DNA from: Nageia nagi
Taxonomy: Eukaryota > Pinophyta
DNA length: 64,000 bases
Assembly: GCA_050084985.1 (NCBI GenBank)
Contig: JBITNC010000001.1
Span: forward strand, 204,662,001-204,726,000
Reading direction: 5' to 3'
A program made the translations under genes and the position numbers. The notes under the pieces are model-generated. The model was given only the letters and a program-made list of their open reading frames with translations. It ran no database searches and was not told the DNA's origin. This document shows positions 1 to 11,992 of the stretch, in pieces. Positions within the stretch are counted from its first letter, which is position 1. The number at the start of each line of letters is the position of its first letter.

Positions 1-417
1 TTTCATGGATTTCAATGATGCAGACATAAACATTGATCTATTAAAAGACCAACATGGTTTTGATGAGATACAACATAAATGAGTTTCTTATAAAAAAATC
101 ATTTCCATTATGAGATGTGATTTCTCGAACTACAATGGTCACAACATATGCACAAAATCATCCATCAAATAGTGGTTGAAAATGAGTTTTCATCAAATGT
201 TATTGTTGTGAGTGCCTTGGTCGACATGCATACAAAATTTCAAAGAATGTAGAAGGCCCATAATTTTCTTGACACGAGAAATCTATAAGGTAGGGACATC
301 CATCAAAGAGTGGTTAAAAGTGGGTTTTCATTGGATGTTGTTGTTGTGATCGTCTTGGTAGGCATGCATGCAAAATTAAGAATAATACATAAGGCCCATA
401 AATTATTTGACATGATG
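1..417. repeat. Degenerate tandem array, left part
   Basis: Two diverged units of about 139 bp begin near 185 and 324. Both read GTTTTCATC/T..ATGTT(A/G)TTGTTGTGA, then a GGTCGACATGCAT-like block, then AAGGCCCATA. Two more diverged units lie at about 9050-9220, on the other side of the LTR element at 418-9013, so that element inserted into a pre-existing array. No gene is seen here. Confidence 0.6.
413..417. repeat. Target-site duplication, left (TGATG)
   Basis: The five bases before the 5' LTR are TGATG, identical to the five bases after the 3' LTR (9014-9018). This is the usual 5-bp duplication made by an LTR-retrotransposon integrase and fixes both element ends. Confidence 0.85.
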
Positions 418-1149
418 TGTAGACACCTAAAACTAATTTATTATTTATTTAATAAATCATATTTAAACTTCTTAAATGATTAATAGCAATAATACATATA
501 TCAAGATAAATTTGATATTACAATGCAATACCATATGCGAGGACCAATACAATATAATTTATCATGGTTCATATTTTAATTTATCTTGAATGCAACAAAG
601 CTTATTATTATTGTTGGAATTCAACCTCATTCCTCTCTATGTCCTTTATAGCCTATAAATATGGGTGGAATAGGTTGATTTCCAGATATCATAACTCTTT
701 TGATATTATAAAGAACTTTGATAAGTGGTTGTCGACTATAATGGTGTCTCTAGATGCCACCTATCACGAATGTTTTTTATACTCTGAGTTCTAAACTTTT
801 TATCTTTCATGCATGGCATAATTCATCTTGTTCCACGTAGTCAATGATATTTTGCTCCTACGTTGGTAATGATGTGCTCATTTTAGATCAAGAGTTCCAA
901 ATTTTGATGGTCGACTCATTGCTTCATACTTGTGAAGATCTATCATGATCACATCTCAAATCCAATCCCAATCCTCTGAATATTAATTGCTACTTATTGC
1001 TTGAGGATTGTACATACACTCCATATCATTTTCATGCATTTCTTGTATATATTTTGTAATCTGATAGTGTATATTGTATATTTAGTTGTATATTGTAGAT
1101 CATTTATTTAATTATGTTTATTCGTATTTTACACAATTTGAGGTCTACA
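418..1149 (+). repeat. 5' LTR
   Basis: A 732-bp direct repeat of 8318-9013. It starts TGTAGACACC and ends GAGGTCTACA, so TGTAGA and TCTACA form a 6-bp terminal inverted repeat. Shared landmarks include the AATAGCAATAATACATATA block and the end block TTGAGGTCTACA. It differs from the 3' LTR by many substitutions and small indels. Confidence 0.88.
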
Positions 1150-1831
1150 TTTTGGTGAATGCAACATTCTTACACACCTAGATTTTGATCTAGGGTATCC
1201 CTTCTAGATATTCATGAATCCATTTTTGTTATTATTTATTCCCTTACCTGAAGCTCTTAGAATAGTAGCTAGAGAAAATGATAAAACTAGGGTTTGTTCT
1301 ACTTGTCTCAAAAATGGATCTAAATGTAGAATAAATTAGGGTTTCTAGGGGTAAGGTTCATTTTAATTATATTAGGAGAAGTGTTAGGATTAACCCTAAT
1401 TTACCTCTATAAGATACTAATCCCAATGATCGAATGGATACTGATAAAAATAATGATACTAAATCTACAAGCTCTAGCAAAAAATGGATATTATTGGAGA
1501 AACTCTCAATAAGTTTAATATGACTATTAATGATTTTGATTTTGACAGTGTAAGCTTGGGAAGTCATGGTGATACTTTTGATAGTAATGCTAAAATTAAG
1601 GAGTTAGAATTCCTATCCATGTTCGCTCCATAAAGGAATTGCTATCTAATAAATAAAAGTTGGAATATTATCTTACTCATAATGTTGAAATTGTTATTGA
1701 TATTTTAATTGATTATGAATTATTAGAAGCAGACTCTACAGCTTTGCAGTCCTCAGATAGTTTGTTCTCATGAAAATGCAAGTTCTTCAATATGGAGGGT
1801 CTCTACTATTAATCAGGATGACATCAATGAT
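1150..1831 (+). other. Untranslated leader of the LTR element
   Basis: The sequence directly after the LTR, TTTTGGTGAATGCAAC, is where a primer-binding site should lie; I cannot match it to a tRNA with confidence. The rest of the leader is AT-rich with no supported gene. Confidence 0.45.
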
Positions 1832-3440
1832 GTGCTAGAATGTATACATGTCGCTAGCAGCATGGAAGAGTATGTTACAAATCCTTCGAGTGAAGTAGTT
1901 TTTGAGGATGATTATGAACACCTGATCCTTAATCTCGAACATTATAAAATAGGTACACTTTCTAATAAAGGTAAGGGTATTTTGCAAACTGAAGATACTA
2001 ATATGAATGTCAAACAACAACTTGCTACTACTATTAACAATGCTTATAAACATCAACTTGATTGGTCAAAAGAAGAACACAATATCAAACTTGATGTCAT
2101 TCATGATGCTCAAGAAACTAAATTCTTTCAACAAGCTAATGAGGAACAATAGTTAGAGTTTATGTTAGTGTTGGTTGATAAGATTGACCATGAAAGGAAA
2201 AATAGAATAGGAATATTTATGTCACTTAAGGAAAAGGAAGTTAGAGATGCAAATAAATCTTCTTTGCAAATCAACAATGTTCCACCTCAAACCCCTCCAC
2301 CACCCCCAAAGGCTACTATCCCTATTGTCCAAAAATAACAACCAAATCAAACTCCTGTAGTATCAAACAATGACAAAACAACATAAGAAAAAATTCAAAA
2401 ATTAGAAAAATAATTGCTTGTTGATGATGAAGATGATTTCTTATTTTGTTTAAAACATCTTTTGACTGATAGAATTATTTCTAAAGTATTTATTGGTAAA
2501 AGGAGTGTGAAATTTACAAAGTTTGATGGTTTGCAAGATCCAAAAATGCATGTTAAAAAATTTTAAGAAAAAGCTATGGAATATATTCATGATAAAGATA
2601 TGTTAGCAAAATTGTTTTCATGTAGTTTAAAAAATGATGCATTGAAATGGTATTTTCTTCTTCCTGAAAAAAGCATTGATAAATATGAAGATTTGATACA
2701 TCAATTCTTCAAGTACTTTAGATACAATATTATAGAAAAGGTTCAATTCAAAGATTTATGTAAAATTAAGCAATTACCTAACCAATGTTTGTCTCATTTT
2801 GTGAAAATATGGAAACAAACTACAAATAAGATTACTATGCCTGAGAAAGATTTGAAAGATCTTTTATAAATTCTTTATTGCCTATATCTAAATTATTGGT
2901 TATCTCTAACAATGATTTGGTTATCTATATTTAAATGATGGCTATCTTGTTTAAAAAGTAGGTTTGCATAAAGAAACTTTATGATATGCGTTCTAAAAAA
3001 CCCCAAATATATGAAAATAAAATAAAATCTCAAGAAAATGATAAGAAACCTGAAGTGAATAATGTTGATAAGAGGAATAATATACTACAAAAGAAGTTTA
3101 CAAGGTTAACTGATACAATTGATAGTATTCTCAATGTGTTGTTAAAAGAAGAACTTATTGATCTTCCACCAATAGTTCAACCTCATTTTCCTAACTGTGT
3201 TCCTAAAAATTATAGATGTGAAGAATTTTGTAATTATCATAGAACATCGAGACACCTAACAAGATATTGCAGGGTTTTAAGAAACATCATTTAGGTCTTC
3301 ATTGACAAGAAAGCAATCGATGGATGATCATTTTGTTGCAAATGAGAGGCCTATACACCCTAATAATGGACAATTGTAGATATTTACAAATCCTTTACCA
3401 GCTTCACAACCAAAATGCTTCATTGGTGCATTAAGTATTT
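1832..3440 (+). pseudogene. Retrotransposon gag remnant
   Basis: Gag is the structural protein that packages retrotransposon RNA. Frame 2 from 1832 runs, with stops near 2152, 2336 and 2563, through a proline-rich stretch and then the gag core: FTKFDGLQDP near 2518, ALKWYFLLPEKSI near 2641, FFKYFRYN, and DLCKIKQLPN near 2755. Reading shifts to frame 1 at about 2865 and continues to a basic C-terminal part with a CNYHR...H..RYC block near 3232-3272, like the CKFHR zinc-binding motif of Tat-type gags. The end is a guess: homology-like text (FIDKKAIDG, TNPLP) fades near 3440. It is broken by at least four stops and one frameshift and cannot make full-length Gag. Confidence 0.8.
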
Positions 3441-4340
3441 CAAATTACATGAGTTATCATTTATCTAACAAGAATGGATGTAGTAGATGTTTGAAGCAAA
3501 CAAGCAGGGATTGCAGTAATCAAAGATCAAAATGTGCTGAAAAAATAAAGGAAATGAACACCACTAATGATGTGCACACCTGTTTGCATGCTTCCAACGA
3601 CATGAAATATGTCACAAGAAAGGCACATCTCTTTGTATCTACGTTTGCAAACTATGTCCGGGTTGCAAAACCATTCCAGGTACGTAAAGTTATTGCTTAA
3701 AGTGTAAAAAATCTAAATGGTAGTGTATACTAGCTAGGTTTTTTCTTGATTGGGAAAATGTGTATGGTTCATTGTTGTCTATGTTAGGTCATTATTTTAC
3801 TGGTCTCCTTGAAAACTTTAGAAAAACTATCCCATAGATTTTTCTTTTGTAATGATCAAAAATCAAATTGTTGATAGTGTACCACCTATTATCACATCAT
3901 TAACGATGTGTGTTTCCTGAAACAAAATTAAAAAGAATAGTATCTTCCTTATCCTCAGTTCATGGTTGTCTATTTAAAAAGGTCAAAATCTAGTTTTATG
4001 ATTGTTCATCCAAAACATCTCAAACTTGTTCATTATTGTTTAACTTTTGTACTAAGGAACCTTCATTTCATTTTCGAGATTGATTCTTGTGTTATTGATC
4101 AAAATTTCATACATTGGATCGTGCTAGATGTGTGCATTAAGAATGTTATGTGCTTGCATTAATTTTATAGGTTATGTTATTACTTGGTGTTGTACATGAT
4201 GTTGTTAAGTGAATGATTTGTTGCTTCCAACTTTGAAATTTGTACTTTGCAATTTAATCATTAAAATTATAAACATGTACAACTATATAAGCAAGTATCA
4301 ACCATTCAAACATATTTCACAAAAATTTGAGCCAGAAAAG
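3441..4340. other. AT-rich spacer with a recurring AATGATGTG motif
   Basis: No supported gene. A short motif close to CACATCATTAATGATGTG recurs here (near 3565 and 3893) and again on the far side of the PMD insert (near 6762, 7190, 7465, 7624), which suggests one repeat-like spacer that was split by the PMD segment. Confidence 0.4.
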
Positions 4341-4343
4341 GAA

Positions 4344-6420
4344 TTATATATATATATAACAAAAATATACAAAATAGGGGTGGATCCATGTCCATGGTAC
4401 AAAATTAGTGGTGTGCACTACTGCCCCTACTCCTAGCCTTGCTAGTCCTAGGTCTAGTCCTCCTACTCTTGCTACTAGGTTCCAAAAATTATACCCCACC
4501 CGACACCTCACTAGTGCTAATCCCATGAGTGGCCATGATTACCTTAGCCCTCTCAAACTTTCCCCTAAGCATTGCAATATCGCTCTCCTTCTCTATCTAG
4601 TCCATCAAGCTCTAGATGAATGCCCATTGCTCATTTGGAGGGGGCATGTCAACTTGCTTCTGTAACCTCTTCAAGGATTGCTCCGACATGGTTATCTGGG
4701 CATCCATGGTTTTCACGATAGCCCGTAGGGTGGCTACCTCTATCTCGAAAGGCTCAAGCCTCTCGATCTCCACCTCTAGGGCTACCATCTATGTATCTCT
4801 CCCTCTTACGAGCATGTTCAAAAAATTCAATCTCTTGATCATATAATAACTTACATGTGATAAGTATATAGCTATCACATAGTTACATGGGGCCACTAGT
4901 GGTATGGTCCCGTTGATGCAACTAATCCTAGGGCTACAGGTTCCAATTGCATGAGAATGTTGTGCATCAAGTTTTCAACCTATGAGGGTCCTCATCCAAA
5001 GATCCCTCGGATGCATCCGGCTCATCATCCTCCTCATTATCATCTAAGCCCAAGGGGGCTAAACGCATAATCTACCACCATGCCAAGAATCCTTTGGAGG
5101 TCCCAGGTGCTATAGAGACATCCGTTGTTGTGTCATGTTCCCTAGGCTCCTCCCAGATCAACCTCCATGTAGGTATGATATGAGCTCCTGTTGGAGTATC
5201 ACTATTCATCATGTACCATCTATAATATATCAGAGCTAGAGGGATTCCTTGCTGGATCCTAAACTTCCTGAGTACCCATTGTGGCAAATACAGCTCCACT
5301 AGATTCCTTAGTGTCTGGAGAAAGTAATCTTGACTTACTTAGGCAAGCTGGTGGGCATCCTCGTCCCACACATAGTCCGCATATGACACCCAAACTAGAT
5401 CTTCAACCTAGAGACCATCTATCTCACTCCTTTGATCCTCTAAAGTCTGTGGATACCTATATCTATGTGCCCTCAAAACCTAGCATGTCAATGCGATGCT
5501 CCCTAGGTTGTCTCTAGCTCTCTGTAAACCTATGGGTTAGATGAACACTATCTTCTCATATGCCCACACCTGAAGAAGGCCTACATGTGCAATCATGATA
5601 TTGAATTTATTAGCACTCACAAAGTTAAACAAATCCTTGTATAATTGGGCTAGCACTAGTGGCACCCATGCAAATCGAGTCCCTCATGTGCAAATCTCAT
5701 GTACTACCTAGACTAGGACAAGAGCAAATGAAGAGTTGCTCTTATCTGAGCATAAGTAGGTTGTAATAATTGAGGCGGTGTGTAACTTCAAGTAGTAGTT
5801 AGGTGATGCAATATAGCATGCCTCTACAAGATATGCAACCTGATGCTCCCATTTGTGATCCTCCTGCATATTATTATCTACAATTTTAGCTTAATGCACA
5901 AGCTAACCTCGAATGGGTACACGCCAAATCCTATACATGTCCAATAGTGTGATATTCATTTCACCTAGGGGTAGGTGAATCCATTATAGTTTGGATCCCA
6001 CCTCTCAGCCAAGGCGGTAAGAAGGGGCAAGTCCTGCTGGATATGCCTAACTATTGCGAAACTACCAATCCCTAATGCATAATGATGTCATCTTCATGGT
6101 TCGTCCTTTACCATGAGCAAGCCTTCTCCAAAGTTGCAATGGACATGAGTCCTCCCCTAATGAGAACCTTGCGATCTTGCAAGAATTTAATGAAAGGAAT
6201 CAATAATTAAGAAAATAAAAATCAAACTAAAGTGCAACTAAATCAAAGTAGGTAAAATGTAGTGTATAATAATTAAAACCCAAAACCAATTTGAGATAAA
6301 AAGGTAAGGAATGGAAACTTACAATATGCTCAAAAGGTAGACTTCGAACGTACTCTACCACAAGACCTCTCCAACTGATCAAAGGCCTCCCTACACCATG
6401 CCAATGATCATCTGCCATAA
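4344..6420 (-). pseudogene. Decayed Plant Mobile Domain (MAIN-like) gene, antisense inside the retrotransposon
   Basis: Read from 6418 downwards, the protein starts MADDHWHGVGRPLISWRG and continues to SLPFEHI, where GTAAGT looks like an intron donor. After a gap comes PLLTALAERWDPNYNGFTYP (about 6050-5975), GEMNITLLDMYRIWRVPI (about 5965-5905), QLYKDLFNFV and GLLQVWAYEKIVF (about 5650-5550), LEDQRSEID and EDLVWVSYADYVWDED (about 5450-5360), then LYLPQWVLRKFRIQQGIP (about 5295-5240). These match in order the known PMD pattern (ALVERW, GEMTVTLQDV, LWAWER, R.VLRQFG..Q.IP). PMD proteins are nuclear and known from Arabidopsis MAIN/MAIL genes and from several transposon types. A coiled-coil-like tail follows at about 4850-4600. 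Frameshifts and stops are common. An exapted host gene is unlikely given the decay. Confidence 0.82.
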
Positions 6421-6544
6421 TGGAAAAAGAAGATTGAACGAATGGCTAGAAGCAAAGGAATTTGGTAAAGATCCAACAGCTAACCAGATCACGAACAAGC
6501 CAATAGAGTCGCCATGTTGGACCATGCGCACTAGAGAACCTTAA

Positions 6545-8300
6545 ACATAGCAACCAATAGGAAAGCGATAACTCAAATGAGCTAAAAATCAACCAAAAGA
6601 TTGTTTTATTCAATTTTTTCCCCTAACCCTAGCTCCACGTAGGGGTTTTTGAATGTTTACTTTCTTTTACCTCCTAATTGCTTGAACATGTGTGCAAAGT
6701 GTTAGAAAATATATTACAATGTTGTCGTTTCTTTTAGAAAAACCAATTTTGTTGATCCCACATCGCCAATGGTGTGCAACTCATAAAATTGGTGACCAAT
6801 TCAACGTCGGATGATCAAGAATGGTAAGGGTATTAAAAAGCACAGTTTACATTATGCATTGCTATGGAAATTGAATACATTTCATTTTTACAATTTATTA
6901 ATATTAAATGGACGCCATCAACGACATGCTTTATGTAAAAATGGAAAATGCTTAAAGTGCTATGATCAAATTCTTTTTTTGATAAGTCAAAATAGATGCA
7001 TAACATGAATGTTGTATAAGTACAAACGTGAAATTTTAATTGTGGAAATCAGTTTTAATTAAATGTATGTGCATATTTTTCATTTCTACATATGTGCATG
7101 GTTTTAGAATGGTAAATAACTGAATATTCATTTTTCAATACCAATTGGGTGCGCTCTTTTTCTTGAGAATAAATTCATTCATTAACAAGTCATTAATGAT
7201 GTGCATAGAGCAAAATTATGGGTTCTTTTAAATATCGACCATTTTAGCATAATATTAATAGATCAAAAAGATTGATATCTCAATTGTATGATTGTTACAT
7301 AGACAAAATGAACATGGGGTCAAAAACTGAGGATTTATTGCTTATAATGAAAATGTTATGCTATGTGCATATGTGATTTCACAACTGATATGATACAAAA
7401 CATTATTTTCAAGTTTTAATTGAATATCATTTCAATTTATAGATCTAATATGACTACTCTCACACCACCAATGATGTATGTTTAATACAAATTCTTTGCA
7501 AATGGGGCATTATACAAAATCTTTGAATTTCTATTTGAAAATACCATTGCTTTACAAATATGCACTAAAATGGAAACAATGGACAAAAATGTAGAAGACA
7601 TGATTGAAAAATTCTATGAATATCACATCGTCAATGACATAGGTTTACTTTGAAAATTAATCTTAAGATGTAAGGCCAATAAATATTTGGTATGTTTATG
7701 AAAATTGAATGATATTATTCAATGTTATGCTAACAAATATTTTCAAGAACATGGTCACTCCATGAGAAAATCTCTTATTCATTATAGGTTATTCCAAGCA
7801 TGAGTCATTAAAAGTTCTCATCAACTTGATAATTGTGGATGTTACAAGTTTGGACCATTAAAAAGGACCTCATGAACTTGATCTTCATAAACTATGAGTT
7901 GCAATCACAATAGTCTATATATCATAGTTTATAGAACTATGAATCACATCGACTATAGTGACATAATGGGTATTATATTAATTTCATCCTTGCTCTTTCA
8001 ATTGATTATTTTTTAATAGGATGTGATCTATGTGGGTATTATATTGGTTTTTTCTTCAAGTATTGTCCAAGTGAGTAGGATTCACATAAATCGCTCTTTT
8101 CATATAGGGATTCCGATTTTTGGCTTGATTACCTGAAGCAACATTAGATAAGGGAAACCAAGATGAAAAAGGGGAAAAACAACATACCATACTCAGCATA
8201 TTGATCGAAAAAGGGAAATCCACTTTACTATTGAAAATTTTATTCTCTTTCTTCTCTAAACTTCTTTAGATTATATAATTTCAATACTTTCTATTTCATA
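6545..8300. other. AT-rich non-coding 3' part of the LTR element
   Basis: No protein similarity was seen on either strand. It carries further copies of the AATGATGTG-type motif. Long untranslated regions between the coding part and the 3' LTR are usual in Tat-type elements. Confidence 0.5.
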
Positions 8301-8317
8301 ACCAAAGAGGGGCAAAA
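8301..8317 (+). other. Polypurine tract
   Basis: ACCAAAGAGGGGCAAAA lies directly before the 3' LTR, the normal place for the plus-strand DNA primer of an LTR retrotransposon. Confidence 0.8.
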
Positions 8318-9013
8318 TGTAGATGCCTAAAAATAATTTATTATTTATTTAACAAATCATATTAAACTTCTTAAATGATTAATAGCAATAATACATATAT
8401 CAAGATAAAGTTGATATTACAATGCAATACCATGTGCTAGGACCAATACAATATCATTTATCATGGTTCATTTTTTAATTTATCTTGAATGCAACAAAGC
8501 TTATTATTATTGTTAGAAGTCGGCCTCATTCCTCTCTATGTCATTTGCAATCTATAAATACGAGTGGAATAGGTTGATTTCTAGATATCAGAACTTTTTG
8601 ATATGATAAAGAACTCTGATAGATGGTTATCAACTGTAATGGTGTCTCTAGACACCACCTATCATGAATGTTTGTTATACTCTGAGTTCTAAACTTTCTA
8701 TCCTTTGCACATGGCATAATTCATCTTGTTTCACACAGATGATGCTAGTTGGAGAGTTCCAGATTTCAGTGGTCGACTCATTGCTTCATACTTACAGAGA
8801 TCATTCGTGAGCTCGTCCCGAATCCAATCCCAATCCTTTGAAGATTCATTGCTACTTATTGCTTGAGGATTGTACATACACTCCATATCAAGTTCATGTG
8901 TTTTATGTATATCTATTGTAATATGATATAGTGTATATTGTATATTCAATTGTATATTGTAGATCATTTATTTAATTGTGTTTATTTGTATTTTGCACAA
9001 TTTGAGGTCTACA
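8318..9013 (+). repeat. 3' LTR
   Basis: This is the 696-bp partner of 418-1149, starting TGTAGATGCC and ending GAGGTCTACA, followed by the TGATG duplication at 9014-9018. It is about 36 bp shorter than the 5' LTR because of small indels. Confidence 0.88.
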
Positions 9014-9018
9014 TGATG

Positions 9019-9480
9019 AAGATACAATTTCATGAATTAAGTTTTCATCAATTAAGTTTTCATCAATTGTTGTTGTTATGAGTGCCCTGGTAGACATACA
9101 TGCAAAATGGATCTCTAGAAGAAGGTATGGACATCTTGAAAATGGGCTTTCGTAGAATGTTTTTGTTGTGTTTGCCCTAGCATACATATATGCAAAATAT
9201 CGAAGAAATATTCACAAAGATTGATGCATGGTGCAAATGAAATTTCATCAACTGTAAATCATGCAAGTACAATAAAAAAAAGATTTCTCACCACTTACTT
9301 TCACAAATCGAGCAAATTTGTTGTAGGAAATATTGTTGGAGGATTCTCCCAAGGCTCCTGTTGGCTAGGGTTTCGAGGTCAACTAAGTGAAATGAGAGAA
9401 TAGGCTAGGATTTTGGATGCTTACAAGGTTTTAAACAATACCACTTAGCTGCATGAATAAAACTTCATGTAGGTTGGTGG
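9019..9480. repeat. Degenerate tandem array, right part
   Basis: Two diverged units (from about 9054 and 9147) resemble those at 185-400: GTTTTCATCAATTGTTG..., a GCCCTGGTAGACAT block and ATGCAAAAT. Beyond 9230 no repeat or gene is evident. Confidence 0.5.
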
Positions 9481-9860
9481 CCTTAAGAATCGTGGTTCGC
9501 TCTTTTTTCAAATTTTGGTATTCAAATTCGCGAAACTATTATGAAACTTTAGTTTCGCGAATATGCAACATAGTTTTTTTTTCAAATCAAAGTTTACATA
9601 TTCACGAAGCTAATTCTACATATTAGTTTCATGAATATGCAGTAAATCTTTTTTTGAAAATCTAGGTTTACATACTCACAAAGCTAATACATGTTTAGTT
9701 TAACAAATATATCATATTCGTTTGGCAAATATGTGAACATGAAAAAAATTGGCGTGCACATTAACTAAACCAATATATAATTAACTTTGTGAGTATGCAA
9801 CCATGATTTTTTTGGAGAAATTTACTTTGATGCATTTATTTCATGAATATTGACATATCC
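9480..9860. repeat. Diverged 74-bp tandem repeat
   Basis: The pattern AGTTT.GCGAATATGCA, a T-run, then GTTTACATA.TCACGAAGCTAA recurs from about 9551, 9625 and 9696 (period 71-74 bp); more decayed copies extend to about 9855. Confidence 0.55.
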
Positions 9861-9963
9861 TCATCGGAAAGCGAACGATGCCCAAATTTCCTAACCAATG
9901 TGTAAAAATATTAGAAGTCGCACATCATTATCGATGGGTGAAAAATCCCTTAACTAGACAACT

Positions 9964-10171
9964 CGTATATAATATATAGTTTTGAGTAGTTAGAAATATT
10001 GCAACAATAAAATGGTATTTATTACTACATATTAATTTCATTATTTGAAATATCAAAATACTTTATTATTATAATAAAATCGATATTTCAACTAATGAAT
10101 TAATGTGTAGTAAATAAATACCATTTTATTGCTGAAATATTTGAAACTAATCATCTATATATATTTGCACG
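9964..10171. mobile_element. Foldback/MITE-like inverted repeat
   Basis: Two arms of about 85-90 bp are reverse complements of each other, from CGTATATAATATATAG at the left to CTATATATATTTGCACG at the right, with AATAAAATGGTATTTAT facing ATAAATACCATTTTATT. The AT-rich centre is near 10055-10080. No transposase and no clear target duplication are seen. Confidence 0.65.
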
Positions 10172-10300
10172 GAATAATACTTATAAAAATGAATTAGCTA
10201 ATAAAAACAATACCCTCTCAACTCATAATAAAATTATAAATTAATTCCTAAATTCAAATCTTTAATATGTACAAAATTAAGTTGCAAACAATCATAATAC

Positions 10301-10480
10301 GACTCGGATGTTGGTTGAGTTGATCATGTGTTGACCTTGCTGCGACCTGTGTCCCGTGTTCTATTCCCAGTACGAGACTACATGCTATGTAATAACCTAC
10401 TGCAAGTTATCCATCTCATAGATCAATTTATCTCTAGTAAACGTTAATATAATTTACCTTTACCTTTTATACAATCTATA
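10301..10480 (+). mobile_element. tRNA-derived SINE, copy 1
   Basis: A polymerase III-type promoter is visible: A box TGGTTGAGTTGA (10312-10323) and B box GTTCTATTCC (10358-10367), a tRNA-like spacing. The sequence matches 15566-15735 over its length, so it is a dispersed repeat and not a single tRNA gene. It cannot fold as a complete tRNA. Confidence 0.65.
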
Positions 10481-11791
10481 CAATTATTTATATTAGTTAA
10501 TTAATAATTAATATAAATGATTATATTTATATAATAATTATCTAAGAAAAATTAAATTAAACAATTATATTTATTATTTAACAATTTTTAAAGTATGATC
10601 AAATTTGTTTTTAATCTAATTTTGAAAATATATCGTTGCCCTCCTCTTACTACCATTGTAGGAAGCCTCTCACGTAATGAAATAGGTCATAGCAATTGTT
10701 CGGTGGGTATATTGACTGAATCCGTCTTCATCACGAGCGAATATGCTATCGCGTTATCGCTGATAGGTGAGGTTTGCCGTCGCAAGAACGATGAGTCATC
10801 AATGACCATCGCTTGTCAAACGTTGGGCAAATGGATCATTTGTCATCAGACATTCGTGTCATTGCTAGACAATTATTAATCATTATCAATCGTTGATCGT
10901 CAGAATGACAACAGACATAATTAGATCTGGGTCATTGATTGGTTGATATCTATCAATTAAATATTGATATGCATGTCGATTGATCTGCGAAATTGTCAAA
11001 AGAATCGATGAGTGTTGACACTGAATTCTTATGAAGCAATTATAGTTCTTGATATGAAAGAAACTCGATTGAAAATTCCAACTTAAGTACCTACTACATC
11101 AAAAATAACATATTCTGTACCTAATCTTACCTTGATGCCTCGGCAAAACCTGAATTGGTGTTATGACATGTAAGATAACTACCAAACGAATATTAAATAG
11201 GCAAAACATAATAGCCAGAATAACCAATAGAAATACTAAAAGATGAAGGCATTGCCATCCAGACTTTGACACTATCCTTACAATATTCCAAGGAAAAACT
11301 GTAAATATTATCATTTAGGTCACACGCAACAAAGAAAAAGGAGCAAATGGGTGTTTGTCCCCATTTTTCTAATATTAAGAATCAAAAGTAGAACAGCATA
11401 AACAGACTCTTTGAACATATTATGACTTTAAAAAATATGATAAGACAAATTCCAACTTGAAGCAAACCTCAAGTGAGCCATGCTCAACTCAAAATTGGGA
11501 ATACTTTCAATCTGTTGTACGTGTATTTACACATAATTTAGCACCTATTTTCATCTCACCTCTTCAATATTTGGTACAGGAATGTCTCACATTGCCTCCA
11601 CTGTAAACGATACTTTCTACAGGTTATACCTTGCAGAAGTGTCAATAAAATATGGTACGTCAAGTGGTAAACTTGTAAAAGGAGACTAAAAATCAAATTT
11701 TACAAAACCAATTTATCAATGCTAAAATCGTTAAAAAACAGATTAAATGAATTGAACACCTAACAAACACCACAATTTCTGCAAAAGAACA
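10481..11791. other. Region downstream of fimbrin, no supported gene
   Basis: AT-rich DNA. A 94-codon open frame at 10595-10879 has no recognisable domain and is probably chance. The part next to 11792 should hold the fimbrin 3' UTR; I could not place the polyadenylation site. Confidence 0.45.
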
Positions 11792-11992
11792 CTATTCACT
11801 CGTTGATTGGTTTCCATTGTCTGCTAATAAAGAGGCTCCCAATTCACTAGCACTGTCTGCAGTTGATATGCTAACCGATGCTAGTCCATTTTCAAGTTCT
11901 GAAGATGTTGCAGACATATCTCCACTTGTTTGATTTGAATGACTCCAAAGCATAATACTTGCTGTCAGTGTCAGTATCATTTTTGGGTTAAC
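11792..11992 (-). CDS. FIM: Fimbrin last exon: end of CH4 and C-terminal tail
   Basis: A 201-bp exon including stop TAG (11792-11794), acceptor [24 protein letters not shown] closes CH4. The tail that follows is rich in Ser, Glu and Ala and varies among fimbrins, so its difference from other plants is expected. Confidence 0.94.
   Translation of the reverse strand, partial: VNPKMILTLTASIMLWSHSNQTSGDMSATSSELENGLASVSISTADSASELGASLLADNGNQSTSE

Larger units (their letters stand above)
418..9013 (+). mobile_element. Complete non-autonomous Ty3/gypsy-like LTR retrotransposon with antisense PMD insert
   Basis: The 8.6-kb element has two similar LTRs (418-1149 and 8318-9013) that start TGTAGA and end GTCTACA, a purine tract before the 3' LTR, and a TGATG duplication on both sides. 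Inside are a decayed gag (about 1832-3440) on the plus strand and a decayed Plant Mobile Domain gene (about 4430-6420) on the minus strand. No protease, reverse transcriptase, RNase H or integrase was recognisable on either strand, so it must have depended on a relative for its enzymes. The gag type (ALKWYF, DLCKIKQ, CNYHR motifs) and the antisense extra gene fit the Tat branch of Ty3/gypsy; that assignment is an inference. LTR differences, stops and frameshifts show it is old. Confidence 0.85.

Noticed and set aside
10595-10879. 94-codon open frame
   Set aside because: No domain, no neighbours with related text, and AT-rich surroundings; not supported as a gene.
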